From assembly GCA_030533445.1 (NCBI GenBank), contig CM060068.1, positions 33,788,010 to 33,852,009 of the forward strand: 64,000 nt of DNA, in the 5' to 3' direction. Below are positions 35,380-48,174 of this stretch, piece by piece. The stretch comes from Cyprinodon diabolis. Its lineage: Eukaryota > Chordata > Actinopteri > Cyprinodontiformes > Cyprinodontidae. The position numbers and the translations under genes are program-made. Numbering within the stretch: position 1 is the stretch's first letter; each line of letters begins with the position of its first letter. The notes below the pieces were generated by a model that saw nothing but the letters and a program-made list of their open reading frames with translations, searched no databases and was not told where the DNA came from.

Positions 35380-36990
35380 TCAACGACCGCCCCTTGGCGG
35401 TCCGGAAGATGTCGATGGACAGGAACGCTCGTACTCCTCGATCAGTGCTGGATCGAGGATGTAAGAGCCAGGAACCCACTGACGATCCTCCGGGCCATAG
35501 CCCTCCCAGTCGACGAGGTACTGCCAGCCGCGACCTCGCCGACGGGAGTCCACGATCCGGCGGACGGTGAATGCAGGATGACCATCGACTTCCAGGGCGG
35601 GTGGAGGGGAGTCGGATGGTGGGCACAGAGGACTTGAGACTACTGGTTTCACTTGAGAGACGTGGAATGTGGGATGAATACGAAGAGACGGGGGAAGTTG
35701 AAGGCGTATGGCTGATGGGTTGATGACCTGGGAAATCTTATACGGACCAATGAATTTTGGAGAGAGTTTACGAGACATTCCCTTGAGGGGAATATCTCGA
35801 GTGGATAGCCATACCTCTTGGCCCACGGAGTACTCAGGGGCGGGACGTCTTCTGGAGTCGGCGAAACGCTTGGTAGTCTCGGAGGAACGATTGAGGGTAG
35901 TGATGGTCTCTCTCCATATGCGTTGGCAGCGTCTGATGTGCTGGATTCTGCAGAATCTGTTTGTTCAATCTCTAACGTTCTGCTCTCTCTGCTTTTCCTC
36001 AGAGTAGCTTTGCCTCGTCTGTTCCTGTTTGGCTGTGACGTCATCCAGGAAAGAAACATCAGCTGTGCTGCTTCCATCAACACCCTTGTTTGTAGATGTT
36101 GGAGATCGGCCTGTTTTCCAGTGTGGTCCTGTTTCTCTGGCCGTGGCTGGGTGGATGTGCTCTCTTCATCCTCTGGCATGGGAGCTGCCTTGGAGCTCGT
36201 CTGCCTGGCTGTGTGTTTCCTGGACGGCGCCGCCTTTTAAAGCTGCTTTTTGTATCTCTGCTTCTGTCTCCTTGAACCCCAGTCGGCCTCGGCAGATGGC
36301 CGCTCACACTGAGCCTGGTTCTGCTGGAGGTTTCTTCCTGTTAAAAGGGAGTTTTTCCTCTCCACTGTCGCTACAAGCATGCTTAGTGTGAGGGATTGTA
36401 TTTGAGTCAATGAGTCAATGCAATCAACTGGTTTTCCTTAGATAGAAAACTTTGTATCAATTTGACTGTATGATCTGGTTGAACTGTAAAGTGCCTTGAG
36501 ATGAAATGTGTTGTGAATTTGGCGCTATATAAATAAACTGAATTGAATTGAATTGCTTGACTTACTGGACCGAAAGCTCTCTCTCGTCTGCGGGAAAAAG
36601 TGGAGGTTGGTAACCGAGACTGACCTGAAACGGTGACTGGCCGGTGGAAGCAGATTTAAGAGAATTGTGTGCGTATTCTATCCAAGTTAGGTACAGGCTC
36701 CAGTCGGTGGGATTGTTTGATGTCAGACAACGGAGGGTTGACTCTAGCTGTTGGTTCATCCTCTCAGTTTGGCCGTTGGACTGTGGGTGATAACCGGAAG
36801 TTAGAGAGAACCTACAGTCGAGAGCGGAACAGAATGCCTTCCAAACTTGTGAAATGAACTGGGGACCACGGTCTGAGAGGATCTCTTGGGGAATGCCATG
36901 AAGACGGAAGACGTGTTTCACCAGGAGCTGGGCAGTTTGAAAAGCCGTGGGAAGTTTCCTGAGAGGGATGAGATGACAGGATTTCGAGAA
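35380..36990 (-). pseudogene. pol 3' part, unit B, split by nested insertion
   Basis: Integrase core remainder (36990-36565) and integrase C-terminus plus chromodomain (35940-35380), separated by the nested LINE-like insertion. It keeps Asn in the QSNGQ motif. Confidence 0.9.
35946..36564 (+). mobile_element. nested LINE-like insertion, unit B
   Basis: Same insertion point and flanking CTGGA as in unit A, so inherited by amplification rather than inserted anew. Two base differences from the unit A copy were seen. Confidence 0.88.
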
Positions 36991-39336
36991 TCAATCAACG
37001 ATGGTGAAGATTGTGGACATACCTCGGGAGATGGGAAGACCAGTGACGAAGTCGATAGCTATATGGGACCATGGACGCGAGGGAACTGGAAGAGGTTGTA
37101 ACAGGCCTGAGGGAGGTTGATGTGAGGCTTTATTTCTAGCACAGGTGGAACAGGCCAACACATACTCCTTGACATCTCTGTGAAGAGTTGGCCACCAGAA
37201 ACGTCTTGAAATCAAAGCGACGGTTCTGCTCACCCCCGGATGGGCAGAGAACTTGGCAGCATGCATCCACTGTATTAGGCGAGATCTGACTGAAGAAGGT
37301 ACATAGGTTCGGTTAGCAGGACCATTACCTGGGTCAGGTTCTGAAGCCAGGGCGGAATTAATTAGATCGGTGATCTCCCAGATAACCACTCCAACAGTGC
37401 ATGATGCGGGAAGGACAGGTTCAGGCGTCTCGGGTTGATCAACAGAGTATAGACGAGAGAGAGAATCGGGTTTGACATTCTTGGATCCGGGTCTGTAGGA
37501 GATAATGAGATTGAAACGAGAGAAGAATATGGACCACCTTGATTGACGGGGATTGGCTTGATTAGCTGACTGGATGTAAGCAAGGTTCTTGTGATCCGTC
37601 CAAACGAGAACCGGGTGCTCAGCTCCCTCCAGCCAGTGTCTCCATTCCTCCAGTGCCAACTTGATGGCCAGTAGTTCTCGGTCTCCAACATCGTAGTTTT
37701 GCTCTGCGGAGGAAAGTCTTCGAGAGAAAAAGGCACAAGGATGAATCTTTTGATCAGTGTCGAGTCTTTGAGATAAGACAGCTCCCACACCAGAGTCGGA
37801 AGCGTCTACTTCGAGGATGAATTGTTTGGAAGGATCAGGCTGGATTAACACGGGTGCTCTGGAAAACAAAGATTTCAGTTTCTCAAATGCGGTTTGTGCC
37901 TCAGGGGTCAATTGAAAGGTTCGTTTGACTGAGGTTAAGGAGGTTAGAGGAAGAGCTGTCTGACTATAGTTCCTGATGAATCGGCGATAAAAATTGGCGA
38001 AACCCAGGAATCTCTGTAGCTGCTTGCGGTTTTCAGGAACCGGCCACTCCAAAACTGCCTTTATTTTATCCTCAGAAGGCTTAACCTGCCCGCCCTCGAG
38101 CACAAACCCCAAAAAGGTGACTGAAGGCTGATGAAACTCACATTTCTCGGCTTTGACAAAAAGTTTGTTCTCCAGTAATCTTTGCAACACAAGGCGGACA
38201 TGTTTCATATGCTCTGAGAGGTCTTTAGAGTAAATGAGTATGTCATCTATGTAGACGAACACGAACACATTTAAAAAGTCTCTGAGAACGTCATTCACTA
38301 GGGCTTGGAAGCAGGCAGGAGCATTTGTTAGACCAAAGGGCATGACCAAATATTCGAACTGGCCCAAGGGGGTCTTAAAGGCTGTTTTCCACTCACCTCC
38401 GTCACGGATCCTAAGAAGATGATAAGCGTTCCTCAAATCTAGTTTGGTGAAAACAGTTGCCCCTTGTACAGGTTCAAAAGCTGAAGCAAGTAGTGGAAGA
38501 GGGTACTTGTTCTTAATTGTTATTTGGTTCAGGCCTCTGTAATCAATACATGGTCTTAAAGAACCGTCCTTCTTGCCGACGAAAAAGAACCCTGCACCCA
38601 ACGGGGAAGAAGATGGGCGAATTATCCCAGCAGCTAAAGACTCGTTTATGTATTTTTCCATGGTTTCTCGTTCTGGTTTGGAAATATTGTATAGTCTACT
38701 GCTGGGTAGAGGTGCTCCAGGTAATAGCTCGATCGCACAGTCATATGGTCTGTGTGGTGGAAGGGACGTAGCACTGACCTTACTGAAGACAGGAGCCAAA
38801 TCATGGTACTCAGAAGGGACAGAAGAAAGGTCAGGAGAGTCCATCTCCCCCCCACCTCTAGGAGACCCCACCACAGGGGCTGCTGAACGGAGGCATGTTT
38901 CGTGACATAACGTTGACCACGATTCCACATGACGATCAGTCCAGTTAATATGTGGATTATGTTTCTCCAACCATTCGAATCCAAGCACCAGGGGAGAGCA
39001 TGCGGAGGGAAAAACAAAAAATGTTATGGTTTCACGATGATTACCTGAGAGTAGTAGCTCGAGTGGTTGAGTTTGATGGGTAACCTGGTGGAGTTTTTTC
39101 CCATCAATTGCTGAGACACTAAGAGACTGGGTCAGGGGAATGGTTTCAATTTGAAGCTGCTGGACAAGGTTTGAATCAATTAAATTTCGTTCACAGCCTG
39201 AATCGATGAAGGCAGAAAAAGAGAGGCTTTGATTAGAGCAAAACAAAGTGGCGGGGAGCATAAGTCGAGGAGATTTTTTAGAGTTATCATGGCCCACCAG
39301 ACTCCTCAGAACCTCTGGCGGGCCCAGGCTTTTGAT
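36991..39336 (-). pseudogene. pol main part, unit B
   Basis: Protease to integrase start, ending at the shared TGA (36993-36991). It differs from unit A by Ser instead of Leu at residue 586. All catalytic residues of protease, RT and RNase H are intact. Confidence 0.93.
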
Positions 39337-40346
39337 TTAGCTGGACATGAATCGATGAAGTGACCACTCTCACCACAGTAGATGCATAGTTTGCTCAAAA
39401 AATGTCTTTGTCTTTCCTCTGGAGTGAGCCTGGTATGTCCAACCTGCATGGGTTCGGCATCCATCTCTCCGAAATGAGAGGCCTGAACAGGCAGAGGGAG
39501 AGACTGGACTTTAGATCTTGGTTTGGACAACTGTTCTGTGGGAGCAGAAAAAACAGTCACATTATTAGAAGCAGGGGCTGAAGAAACAGAACCCAGATTT
39601 CTAGATTTGGAGCTGTTTCTAGCTCGGATTCTGTTGTCCAATTTTATCGTCAGACGGATTAATTCCTCAAGTGTTGCAGGTTCGTCGAGGGTTGCTAGTT
39701 CATCCTTGATGCTTTCATTCAAAGCCATAAAATAAGCTCCCTTTAAAGCGCTTTGGTTCCATCCGGAGGCTGCTGCTTTAACCCGTAAGTTAATGGAGAA
39801 CTCCGCCACTGAGGAATTTCCCTGTTTAATGTTGAAAAGAGCACGAGAGTCAAGGGTTTGATCAGTTTCTTGATTGAATACCTGAGAAAATTCAGAAATA
39901 AACTCAGGGTAACGACAACTGAGGCTTTCGTCGGAGGCAAACCTTGCCTGAGCCCATTCCAGGGCTCTTCCTGTCAATTGGGAAAGAATGAAAGTTATCT
40001 TCTTATAGTCTGTAGGAAAACTGCCAGGAGAGTTCTGAAAGATTAAATGGCATTGAAACAAAAATCCCTTGCAGTCTTTCATATTACCAGAGAATTTTTC
40101 AGGTAGGCTTGGGCGGAACTCTGATGACGTCACTGCTGGTGACCTCGGAGGCGGAACTGGACCCGGAAATGGTCGCGCTGTCGACGTGGCATTAGCATTG
40201 CTCATAAAATTAGCATAACTCTGAAGCATATGATTGTGGGTCTCAACCAAACGATATAACTATAACTGGATTTGGGCATCTTGCTCCTCCAATTGACGGC
40301 GGAGGTGATCTGCTGGGCCTTGTGTTTGGCCGCAGTGTTCTGTCAT
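39306..40346 (-). pseudogene. gag, unit B
   Basis: Shared TAG at 40262-40260. It has a private Arg-to-His change just before the zinc knuckle (residue 315 counted from the LTR ATG). The knuckle itself is intact. Confidence 0.88.
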
Positions 40347-40960
40347 GATGGGTTCTCTAGTGAGACCCAGTTATGCAGAACACCACGGAGACGGAAACAG
40401 AAGTAAAAGGTTTAACAATGTTTATTGTCACAAGCACAGTTTAATCACTGGTTCTGGTTCTGGCCTGGGGACTGGTTCACTGGAGTCTGCGTGGGAGACA
40501 GTTCAGTTAGCGTTTGCTCAGAGGAGTTTGATTCAGACAGTTTCAGATTTGTACCTTGAGGGTTCTTGGTTAAAGTCTTGAGAGGGAAACTGTTGGGTCC
40601 GGACATAGTTTGTTCAGCAGAGTCCGTTAACTGCTTCAGCGTCTTACTTCTTGAGAATGAGCTGACCTTGGCTTTGAGTTTCCAGCTCTTGGTCCAGAGC
40701 TGCAAGGAAAATCCAGAGAGAGACTTCAGGTTTGGCTCAGAGGGCAGGCTCGGCAGGTTAAGCTCCTCCTGAGCTTCACAGGAGAAAAACAGGTTTCCAA
40801 CTGGATAAAACACTGCGGCGTTGAGGCAAGGTCTGAAGACAGCTTAAATACTGTGGATCCTCTGATGATGGGATGAGCTTCAGCTGTGCCGGAGGCTCGG
40901 CTCAGGAGGATCCATGGCGGACTCTGTTGGAGGAAGGTGGTACTTCTCCAGCTCCCAACA
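40341..40960 (-). repeat. LTR 3 (shared by units B and C)
   Basis: 620 bp. Same diagnostic bases as LTR 2 (GTGCCGG and CTCTGTTGG), which groups these two as closest relatives within the array. Confidence 0.95.
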
Positions 40961-40971
40961 GTACCCCCCCC

Positions 40972-42582
40972 TCAACGACCGCCCCTTGGCGGTCCGGAAG
41001 ATGTCGATGGACAGGAACGCTCGTACTCCTCGATCAGTGCTGGATCGAGGATGTAAGAGCCAGGAACCCACTGACGATCCTCCGGGCCATAGCCCTCCCA
41101 GTCGACGAGGTACTGCCAGCCGCGACCTCGCCGACGGGAGTCCACGATCCGGCGGACGGTGAATGCAGGATGACCATCGACTTCCAGGGCGGGTGGAGGG
41201 GAGTCGGATGGTGGGCACAGAGGACTTGAGACTACTGGTTTCACTTGAGAGACGTGGAATGTGGGATGAATACGAAGAGACGGGGGAAGTTGAAGGCGTA
41301 TGGCTGATGGGTTGATGACCTGGGAAATCTTATACGGACCAATGAATTTTGGAGAGAGTTTACGAGACATTCCCTTGAGGGGAATATCTCGAGTGGATAG
41401 CCATACCTCTTGGCCCACGGAGTACTCAGGGGCGGGACGTCTTCTGGAGTCGGCGAAACGCTTGGTAGTCTCGGAGGAACGATTGAGGGTAGTGATGGTC
41501 TCTCTCCATATGCGTTGGCAGCGTCTGATGTGCTGGATTCTGCAGAATCTGTTTGTTCAATCTCTAACGTTCTGCTCTCTCTGCTTTTCCTCAGAGTAGC
41601 TTTGCCTCGTCTGTTCCTGTTTGGCTGTGACGTCATCCAGGAAAGAAACATCAGCTGTGCTGCTTCCATCAACACCCTTGTTTGTAGATGTTGGAGATCG
41701 GCCTGTTTTCCAGTGTGGTCCTGTTTCTCTGGCCGTGGCTGGGTGGATGTGCTCTCTTCATCCTCTGGCATGGGAGCTGCCTTGGAGCTCGTCTGCCTGG
41801 CTGTGTGTTTCCTGGACGGCGCCGCCTTTTAAAGCTGCTTTTTGTATCTCTGCTTCTGTCTCCTTGAACCCCAGTCGGCCTCGGCAGATGGCCGCTCACA
41901 CTGAGCCTGGTTCTGCTGGAGGTTTCTTCCTGTTAAAAGGGAGTTTTTCCTCTCCACTGTCGCTACAAGCATGCTTAGTGTGAGGGATTGTATTTGAGTC
42001 AATGAGTCAATGCAATCAACTGGTTTTCCTTAGATAGAAAACTTTGTATCAATTTGACTGTATGATCTGGTTGAACTGTAAAGTGCCTTGAGATGAAATG
42101 TGTTGTGAATTTGGCGCTATATAAATAAACTGAATTGAATTGAATTGCTTGACTTACTGGACCGAAAGCTCTCTCTCGTCTGCGGGAAAAAGTGGAGGTT
42201 GGTAACCGAGACTGACCTGAAACGGTGACTGGCCGGTGGAAGCAGATTTAAGAGAATTGTGTGCGTATTCTATCCAAGTTAGGTACAGGCTCCAGTCGGT
42301 GGGATTGTTTGATGTCAGACAACGGAGGGTTGACTCTAGCTGTTGGTTCATCCTCTCAGTTTGGCCGTTGGACTGTGGGTGATAACCGGAAGTTAGAGAG
42401 AACCTACAGTCGAGAGCGGAACAGAATGCCTTCCAAACTTGTGAAATGAACTGGGGACCACGGTCTGAGAGGATCTCTTGGGGAATGCCATGAAGACGGA
42501 AGACGTGTTTCACCAGGAGCTGGGCAGTTTGAAAAGCCGTGGGAAGTTTCCTGAGAGGGATGAGATGACAGGATTTCGAGAA
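40972..42582 (-). pseudogene. pol 3' part, unit C, split by nested insertion
   Basis: Integrase core remainder (42582-42157) and integrase C-terminus plus chromodomain (41532-40972). No difference from unit B was noticed in the translated parts. Confidence 0.9.
41538..42156 (+). mobile_element. nested LINE-like insertion, unit C
   Basis: Same site and duplication as in the other units, matching the unit B copy by eye. Confidence 0.88.
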
Positions 42583-44928
42583 TCAATCAACGATGGTGAA
42601 GATTGTGGACATACCTCGGGAGATGGGAAGACCAGTGACGAAGTCGATAGCTATATGGGACCATGGACGCGAGGGAACTGGAAGAGGTTGTAACAGGCCT
42701 GAGGGAGGTTGATGTGAGGCTTTATTTCTAGCACAGGTGGAACAGGCCAACACATACTCCTTGACATCTCTGTGAAGAGTTGGCCACCAGAAACGTCTTG
42801 AAATCAAAGCGACGGTTCTGCTCACCCCCGGATGGGCAGAGAACTTGGCAGCATGCATCCACTGTATTAGGCGAGATCTGACTGAAGAAGGTACATAGGT
42901 TCGGTTAGCAGGACCATTACCTGGGTCAGGTTCTGAAGCCAGGGCGGAATTAATTAGATCGGTGATCTCCCAGATAACCACTCCAACAGTGCATGATGCG
43001 GGAAGGACAGGTTCAGGCGTCTCGGGTTGATCAACAGAGTATAGACGAGAGAGAGAATCGGGTTTGACATTCTTGGATCCGGGTCTGTAGGAGATAATGA
43101 GATTGAAACGAGAGAAGAATATGGACCACCTTGATTGACGGGGATTGGCTTGATTAGCTGACTGGATGTAAGCAAGGTTCTTGTGATCCGTCCAAACGAG
43201 AACCGGGTGCTCAGCTCCCTCCAGCCAGTGTCTCCATTCCTCCAGTGCCAACTTGATGGCCAGTAGTTCTCGGTCTCCAACATCGTAGTTTTGCTCTGCG
43301 GAGGAAAGTCTTCGAGAGAAAAAGGCACAAGGATGAATCTTTTGATCAGTGTCGAGTCTTTGAGATAAGACAGCTCCCACACCAGAGTCGGAAGCGTCTA
43401 CTTCGAGGATGAATTGTTTGGAAGGATCAGGCTGGATTAACACGGGTGCTCTGGAAAACAAAGATTTCAGTTTCTCAAATGCGGTTTGTGCCTCAGGGGT
43501 CAATTGAAAGGTTCGTTTGACTGAGGTTAAGGAGGTTAGAGGAAGAGCTGTCTGACTATAGTTCCTGATGAATCGGCGATAAAAATTGGCGAAACCCAGG
43601 AATCTCTGTAGCTGCTTGCGGTTTTCAGGAACCGGCCACTCCAAAACTGCCTTTATTTTATCCTCAGAAGGCTTAACCTGCCCGCCCTCGAGCACAAACC
43701 CCAAAAAGGTGACTGAAGGCTGATGAAACTCACATTTCTCGGCTTTGACAAAAAGTTTGTTCTCCAGTAATCTTTGCAACACAAGGCGGACATGTTTCAT
43801 ATGCTCTGAGAGGTCTTTAGAGTAAATGAGTATGTCATCTATGTAGACGAACACGAACACATTTAAAAAGTCTCTGAGAACGTCATTCACTAGGGCTTGG
43901 AAGCAGGCAGGAGCATTTGTTAGACCAAAGGGCATGACCAAATATTCGAACTGGCCCAAGGGGGTCTTAAAGGCTGTTTTCCACTCACCTCCGTCACGGA
44001 TCCTAAGAAGATGATAAGCGTTCCTCAAATCTAGTTTGGTGAAAACAGTTGCCCCTTGTACAGGTTCAAAAGCTGAAGCAAGTAGTGGAAGAGGGTACTT
44101 GTTCTTAATTGTTATTTGGTTCAGGCCTCTGTAATCAATACATGGTCTTAAAGAACCGTCCTTCTTGCCGACGAAAAAGAACCCTGCACCCAACGGGGAA
44201 GAAGATGGGCGAATTATCCCAGCAGCTAAAGACTCGTTTATGTATTTTTCCATGGTTTCTCGTTCTGGTTTGGAAATATTGTATAGTCTACTGCTGGGTA
44301 GAGGTGCTCCAGGTAATAGCTCGATCGCACAGTCATATGGTCTGTGTGGTGGAAGGGACGTAGCACTGACCTTACTGAAGACAGGAGCCAAATCATGGTA
44401 CTCAGAAGGGACAGAAGAAAGGTCAGGAGAGTCCATCTCCCCCCCACCTCTAGGAGACCCCACCACAGGGGCTGCTGAACGGAGGCATGTTTCGTGACAT
44501 AACGTTGACCACGATTCCACATGACGATCAGTCCAGTTAATATGTGGATTATGTTTCTCCAACCATTCGAATCCAAGCACCAGGGGAGAGCATGCGGAGG
44601 GAAAAACAAAAAATGTTATGGTTTCACGATGATTACCTGAGAGTAGTAGCTCGAGTGGTTGAGTTTGATGGGTAACCTGGTGGAGTTTTTTCCCATCAAT
44701 TGCTGAGACACTAAGAGACTGGGTCAGGGGAATGGTTTCAATTTGAAGCTGCTGGACAAGGTTTGAATCAATTAAATTTCGTTCACAGCCTGAATCGATG
44801 AAGGCAGAAAAAGAGAGGCTTTGATTAGAGCAAAACAAAGTGGCGGGGAGCATAAGTCGAGGAGATTTTTTAGAGTTATCATGGCCCACCAGACTCCTCA
44901 GAACCTCTGGCGGGCCCAGGCTTTTGAT
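42583..44928 (-). pseudogene. pol main part, unit C
   Basis: Ends at the shared TGA (42585-42583). The protein is identical to unit B as far as I compared it. Confidence 0.93.
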
Positions 44929-45938
44929 TTAGCTGGACATGAATCGATGAAGTGACCACTCTCACCACAGTAGATGCATAGTTTGCTCAAAAAACGTCTT
45001 TGTCTTTCCTCTGGAGTGAGCCTGGTATGTCCAACCTGCATGGGTTCGGCATCCATCTCTCCGAAATGAGAGGCCTGAACAGGCAGAGGGAGAGACTGGA
45101 CTTTAGATCTTGGTTTGGACAACTGTTCTGTGGGAGCAGAAAAAACAGTCACATTATTAGAAGCAGGGGCTGAAGAAACAGAACCCAGATTTCTAGATTT
45201 GGAGCTGTTTCTAGCTCGGATTCTGTTGTCCAATTTTATCGTCAGACGGATTAATTCCTCAAGTGTTGCAGGTTCGTCGAGGGTTGCTAGTTCATCCTTG
45301 ATGCTTTCATTCAAAGCCATAAAATAAGCTCCCTTTAAAGCGCTTTGGTTCCATCCGGAGGCTGCTGCTTTAACCCGTAAGTTAATGGAGAACTCCGCCA
45401 CTGAGGAATTTCCCTGTTTAATGTTGAAAAGAGCACGAGAGTCAAGGGTTTGATCAGTTTCTTGATTGAATACCTGAGAAAATTCAGAAATAAACTCAGG
45501 GTAACGACAACTGAGGCTTTCGTCGGAGGCAAACCTTGCCTGAGCCCATTCCAGGGCTCTTCCTGTCAATTGGGAAAGAATGAAAGTTATCTTCTTATAG
45601 TCTGTAGGAAAACTGCCAGGAGAGTTCTGAAAGATTAAATGGCATTGAAACAAAAATCCCTTGCAGTCTTTCATATTACCAGAGAATTTTTCAGGTAGGC
45701 TTGGGCGGAACTCTGATGACGTCACTGCTGGTGACCTCGGAGGCGGAACTGGACCCGGAAATGGTCGCGCTGTCGACGTGGCATTAGCATTGCTCATAAA
45801 ATTAGCATAACTCTGAAGCATATGATTGTGGGTCTCAACCAAACGATATAACTATAACTGGATTTGGGCATCTTGCTCCTCCAATTGACGGCGGAGGTGA
45901 TCTGCTGGGCCTTGTGTTTGGCCGCAGTGTTCTGTCAT
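44898..45938 (-). pseudogene. gag, unit C
   Basis: Shared TAG at 45854-45852. The zinc knuckle is intact, and the sequence matches the majority form of the array. Confidence 0.88.
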
Positions 45939-46552
45939 GATGGGTTCTCTAGTGAGACCCAGTTATGCAGAACACCACGGAGACGGAAACAGAAGTAAAA
46001 GGTTTAACAATGTTTATTGTCACAAGCACAGTTTAATCACTGGTTCTGGTTCTGGCCTGGGGACTGGTTCACTGGAGTCTGCGTGGGAGACAGTTCAGTT
46101 AGCGTTTGCTCAGAGGAGTTTGATTCAGACAGTTTCAGATTTGTACCTTGAGGGTTCTTGGTTAAAGTCTTGAGAGGGAAACTGTTGGGTCCGGACATAG
46201 TTTGTTCAGCAGAGTCCGTTAACTGCTTCAGCGTCTTACTTCTTGAGAATGAGCTGACCTTGGCTTTGAGTTTCCAGCTCTTGGTCCAGAGCTGCAAGGA
46301 AAATCCAGAGAGAGACTTCAGGTTTGGCTCAGAGGGCAGGCTCGGCAGGTTAAGCTCCTCCTGAGCTTCACAGGAGAAAAACAGGTTTCCAACTGGATAA
46401 AACACTGCGGCGTTGAGGCAAGGTCTGAAGACAGCTTAAATACTGTGGATCCTCTGATGATGGGATGAGCTTCAGCTGTGCAGGAGGCTCGGCTCAGGAG
46501 GATCCATGGCGGACTCTGTTGGAGGAAGGTGGTACTTCTCCAGCTCCCAACA
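45933..46552 (-). repeat. LTR 4 (shared by units C and D)
   Basis: 620 bp. It has GTGCAGG together with CTCTGTTGG, the combination shared with LTR 5. Confidence 0.95.
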
Positions 46553-46563
46553 GTACCCCCCCC

Positions 46564-48174
46564 TCAACGACCGCCCCTTGGCGGTCCGGAAGATGTCGAT
46601 GGACAGGAACGCTCGTACTCCTCGATCAGTGCTGGATCGAGGATGTAAGAGCCAGGAACCCACTGACGATCCTCCGGGCCATAGCCCTCCCAGTCGACGA
46701 GGTACTGCCAGCCGCGACCTCGCCGACGGGAGTCCACGATCCGGCGGACGGTGAATGCAGGATGACCATCGACTTCCAGGGCGGGTGGAGGGGAGTCGGA
46801 TGGTGGGCACAGAGGACTTGAGACTACTGGTTTCACTTGAGAGACGTGGAATGTGGGATGAATACGAAGAGACGGGGGAAGTTGAAGGCGTATGGCTGAT
46901 GGGTTGATGACCTGGGAAATCTTATACGGACCAATGAATTTTGGAGAGAGTTTACGAGACATTCCCTTGAGGGGAATATCTCGAGTGGATAGCCATACCT
47001 CTTGGCCCACGGAGTACTCAGGGGCGGGACGTCTTCTGGAGTCGGCGAAACGCTTGGTAGTCTCGGAGGAACGATTGAGGGTAGTGATGGTCTCTCTCCA
47101 TATGCGTTGGCAGCGTCTGATGTGCTGGATTCTGCAGAATCTGTTTGTTCAATCTCTAACGTTCTGCTCTCTCTGCTTTTCCTCAGAGTAGCTTTGCCTC
47201 GTCTGTTCCTGTTTGGCTGTGACGTCATCCAGGAAAGAAACATCAGCTGTGCTGCTTCCATCAACACCCTTGTTTGTAGATGTTGGAGATCGGCCTGTTT
47301 TCCAGTGTGGTCCTGTTTCTCTGGCCGTGGCTGGGTGGATGTGCTCTCTTCATCCTCTGGCATGGGAGCTGCCTTGGAGCTCGTCTGCCTGGCTGTGTGT
47401 TTCCTGGACGGCGCCGCCTTTTAAAGCTGCTTTTTGTATCTCTGCTTCTGTCTCCTTGAACCCCAGTCGGCCTCGGCAGATGGCCGCTCACACTGAGCCT
47501 GGTTCTGCTGGAGGTTTCTTCCTGTTAAAAGGGAGTTTTTCCTCTCCACTGTCGCTACAAGCATGCTTAGTGTGAGGGATTGTATTTGAGTCAATGAGTC
47601 AATGCAATCAACTGGTTTTCCTTAGATAGAAAACTTTGTATCAATTTGACTGTATGATCTGGTTGAACTGTAAAGTGCCTTGAGATGAAATGTGTTGTGA
47701 ATTTGGCGCTATATAAATAAACTGAATTGAATTGAATTGCTTGACTTACTGGACCGAAAGCTCTCTCTCGTCTGCGGGAAAAAGTGGAGGTTGGTAACCG
47801 AGACTGACCTGAAACGGTGACTGGCCGGTGGAAGCAGATTTAAGAGAATTGTGTGCGTATTCTATCCAAGTTAGGTACAGGCTCCAGTCGGTGGGATTGT
47901 TTGATGTCAGACAACGGAGGGTTGACTCTAGCTGTTGGTTCATCCTCTCAGTTTGGCCGTTGGACTGTGGGTGATAACCGGAAGTTAGAGAGAACCTACA
48001 GTCGAGAGCGGAACAGAATGCCTTCCAAACTTGTGAAATGAACTGGGGACCACGGTCTGAGAGGATCTCTTGGGGAATGCCATGAAGACGGAAGACGTGT
48101 TTCACCAGGAGCTGGGCAGTTTGAAAAGCCGTGGGAAGTTTCCTGAGAGGGATGAGATGACAGGATTTCGAGAA
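46564..48174 (-). pseudogene. pol 3' part, unit D, split by nested insertion
   Basis: Integrase core remainder (48174-47749) and integrase C-terminus plus chromodomain (47124-46564). Majority form of the array. Confidence 0.9.
47130..47748 (+). mobile_element. nested LINE-like insertion, unit D
   Basis: Same insertion site and CTGGA flanks as in the other units. Confidence 0.88.
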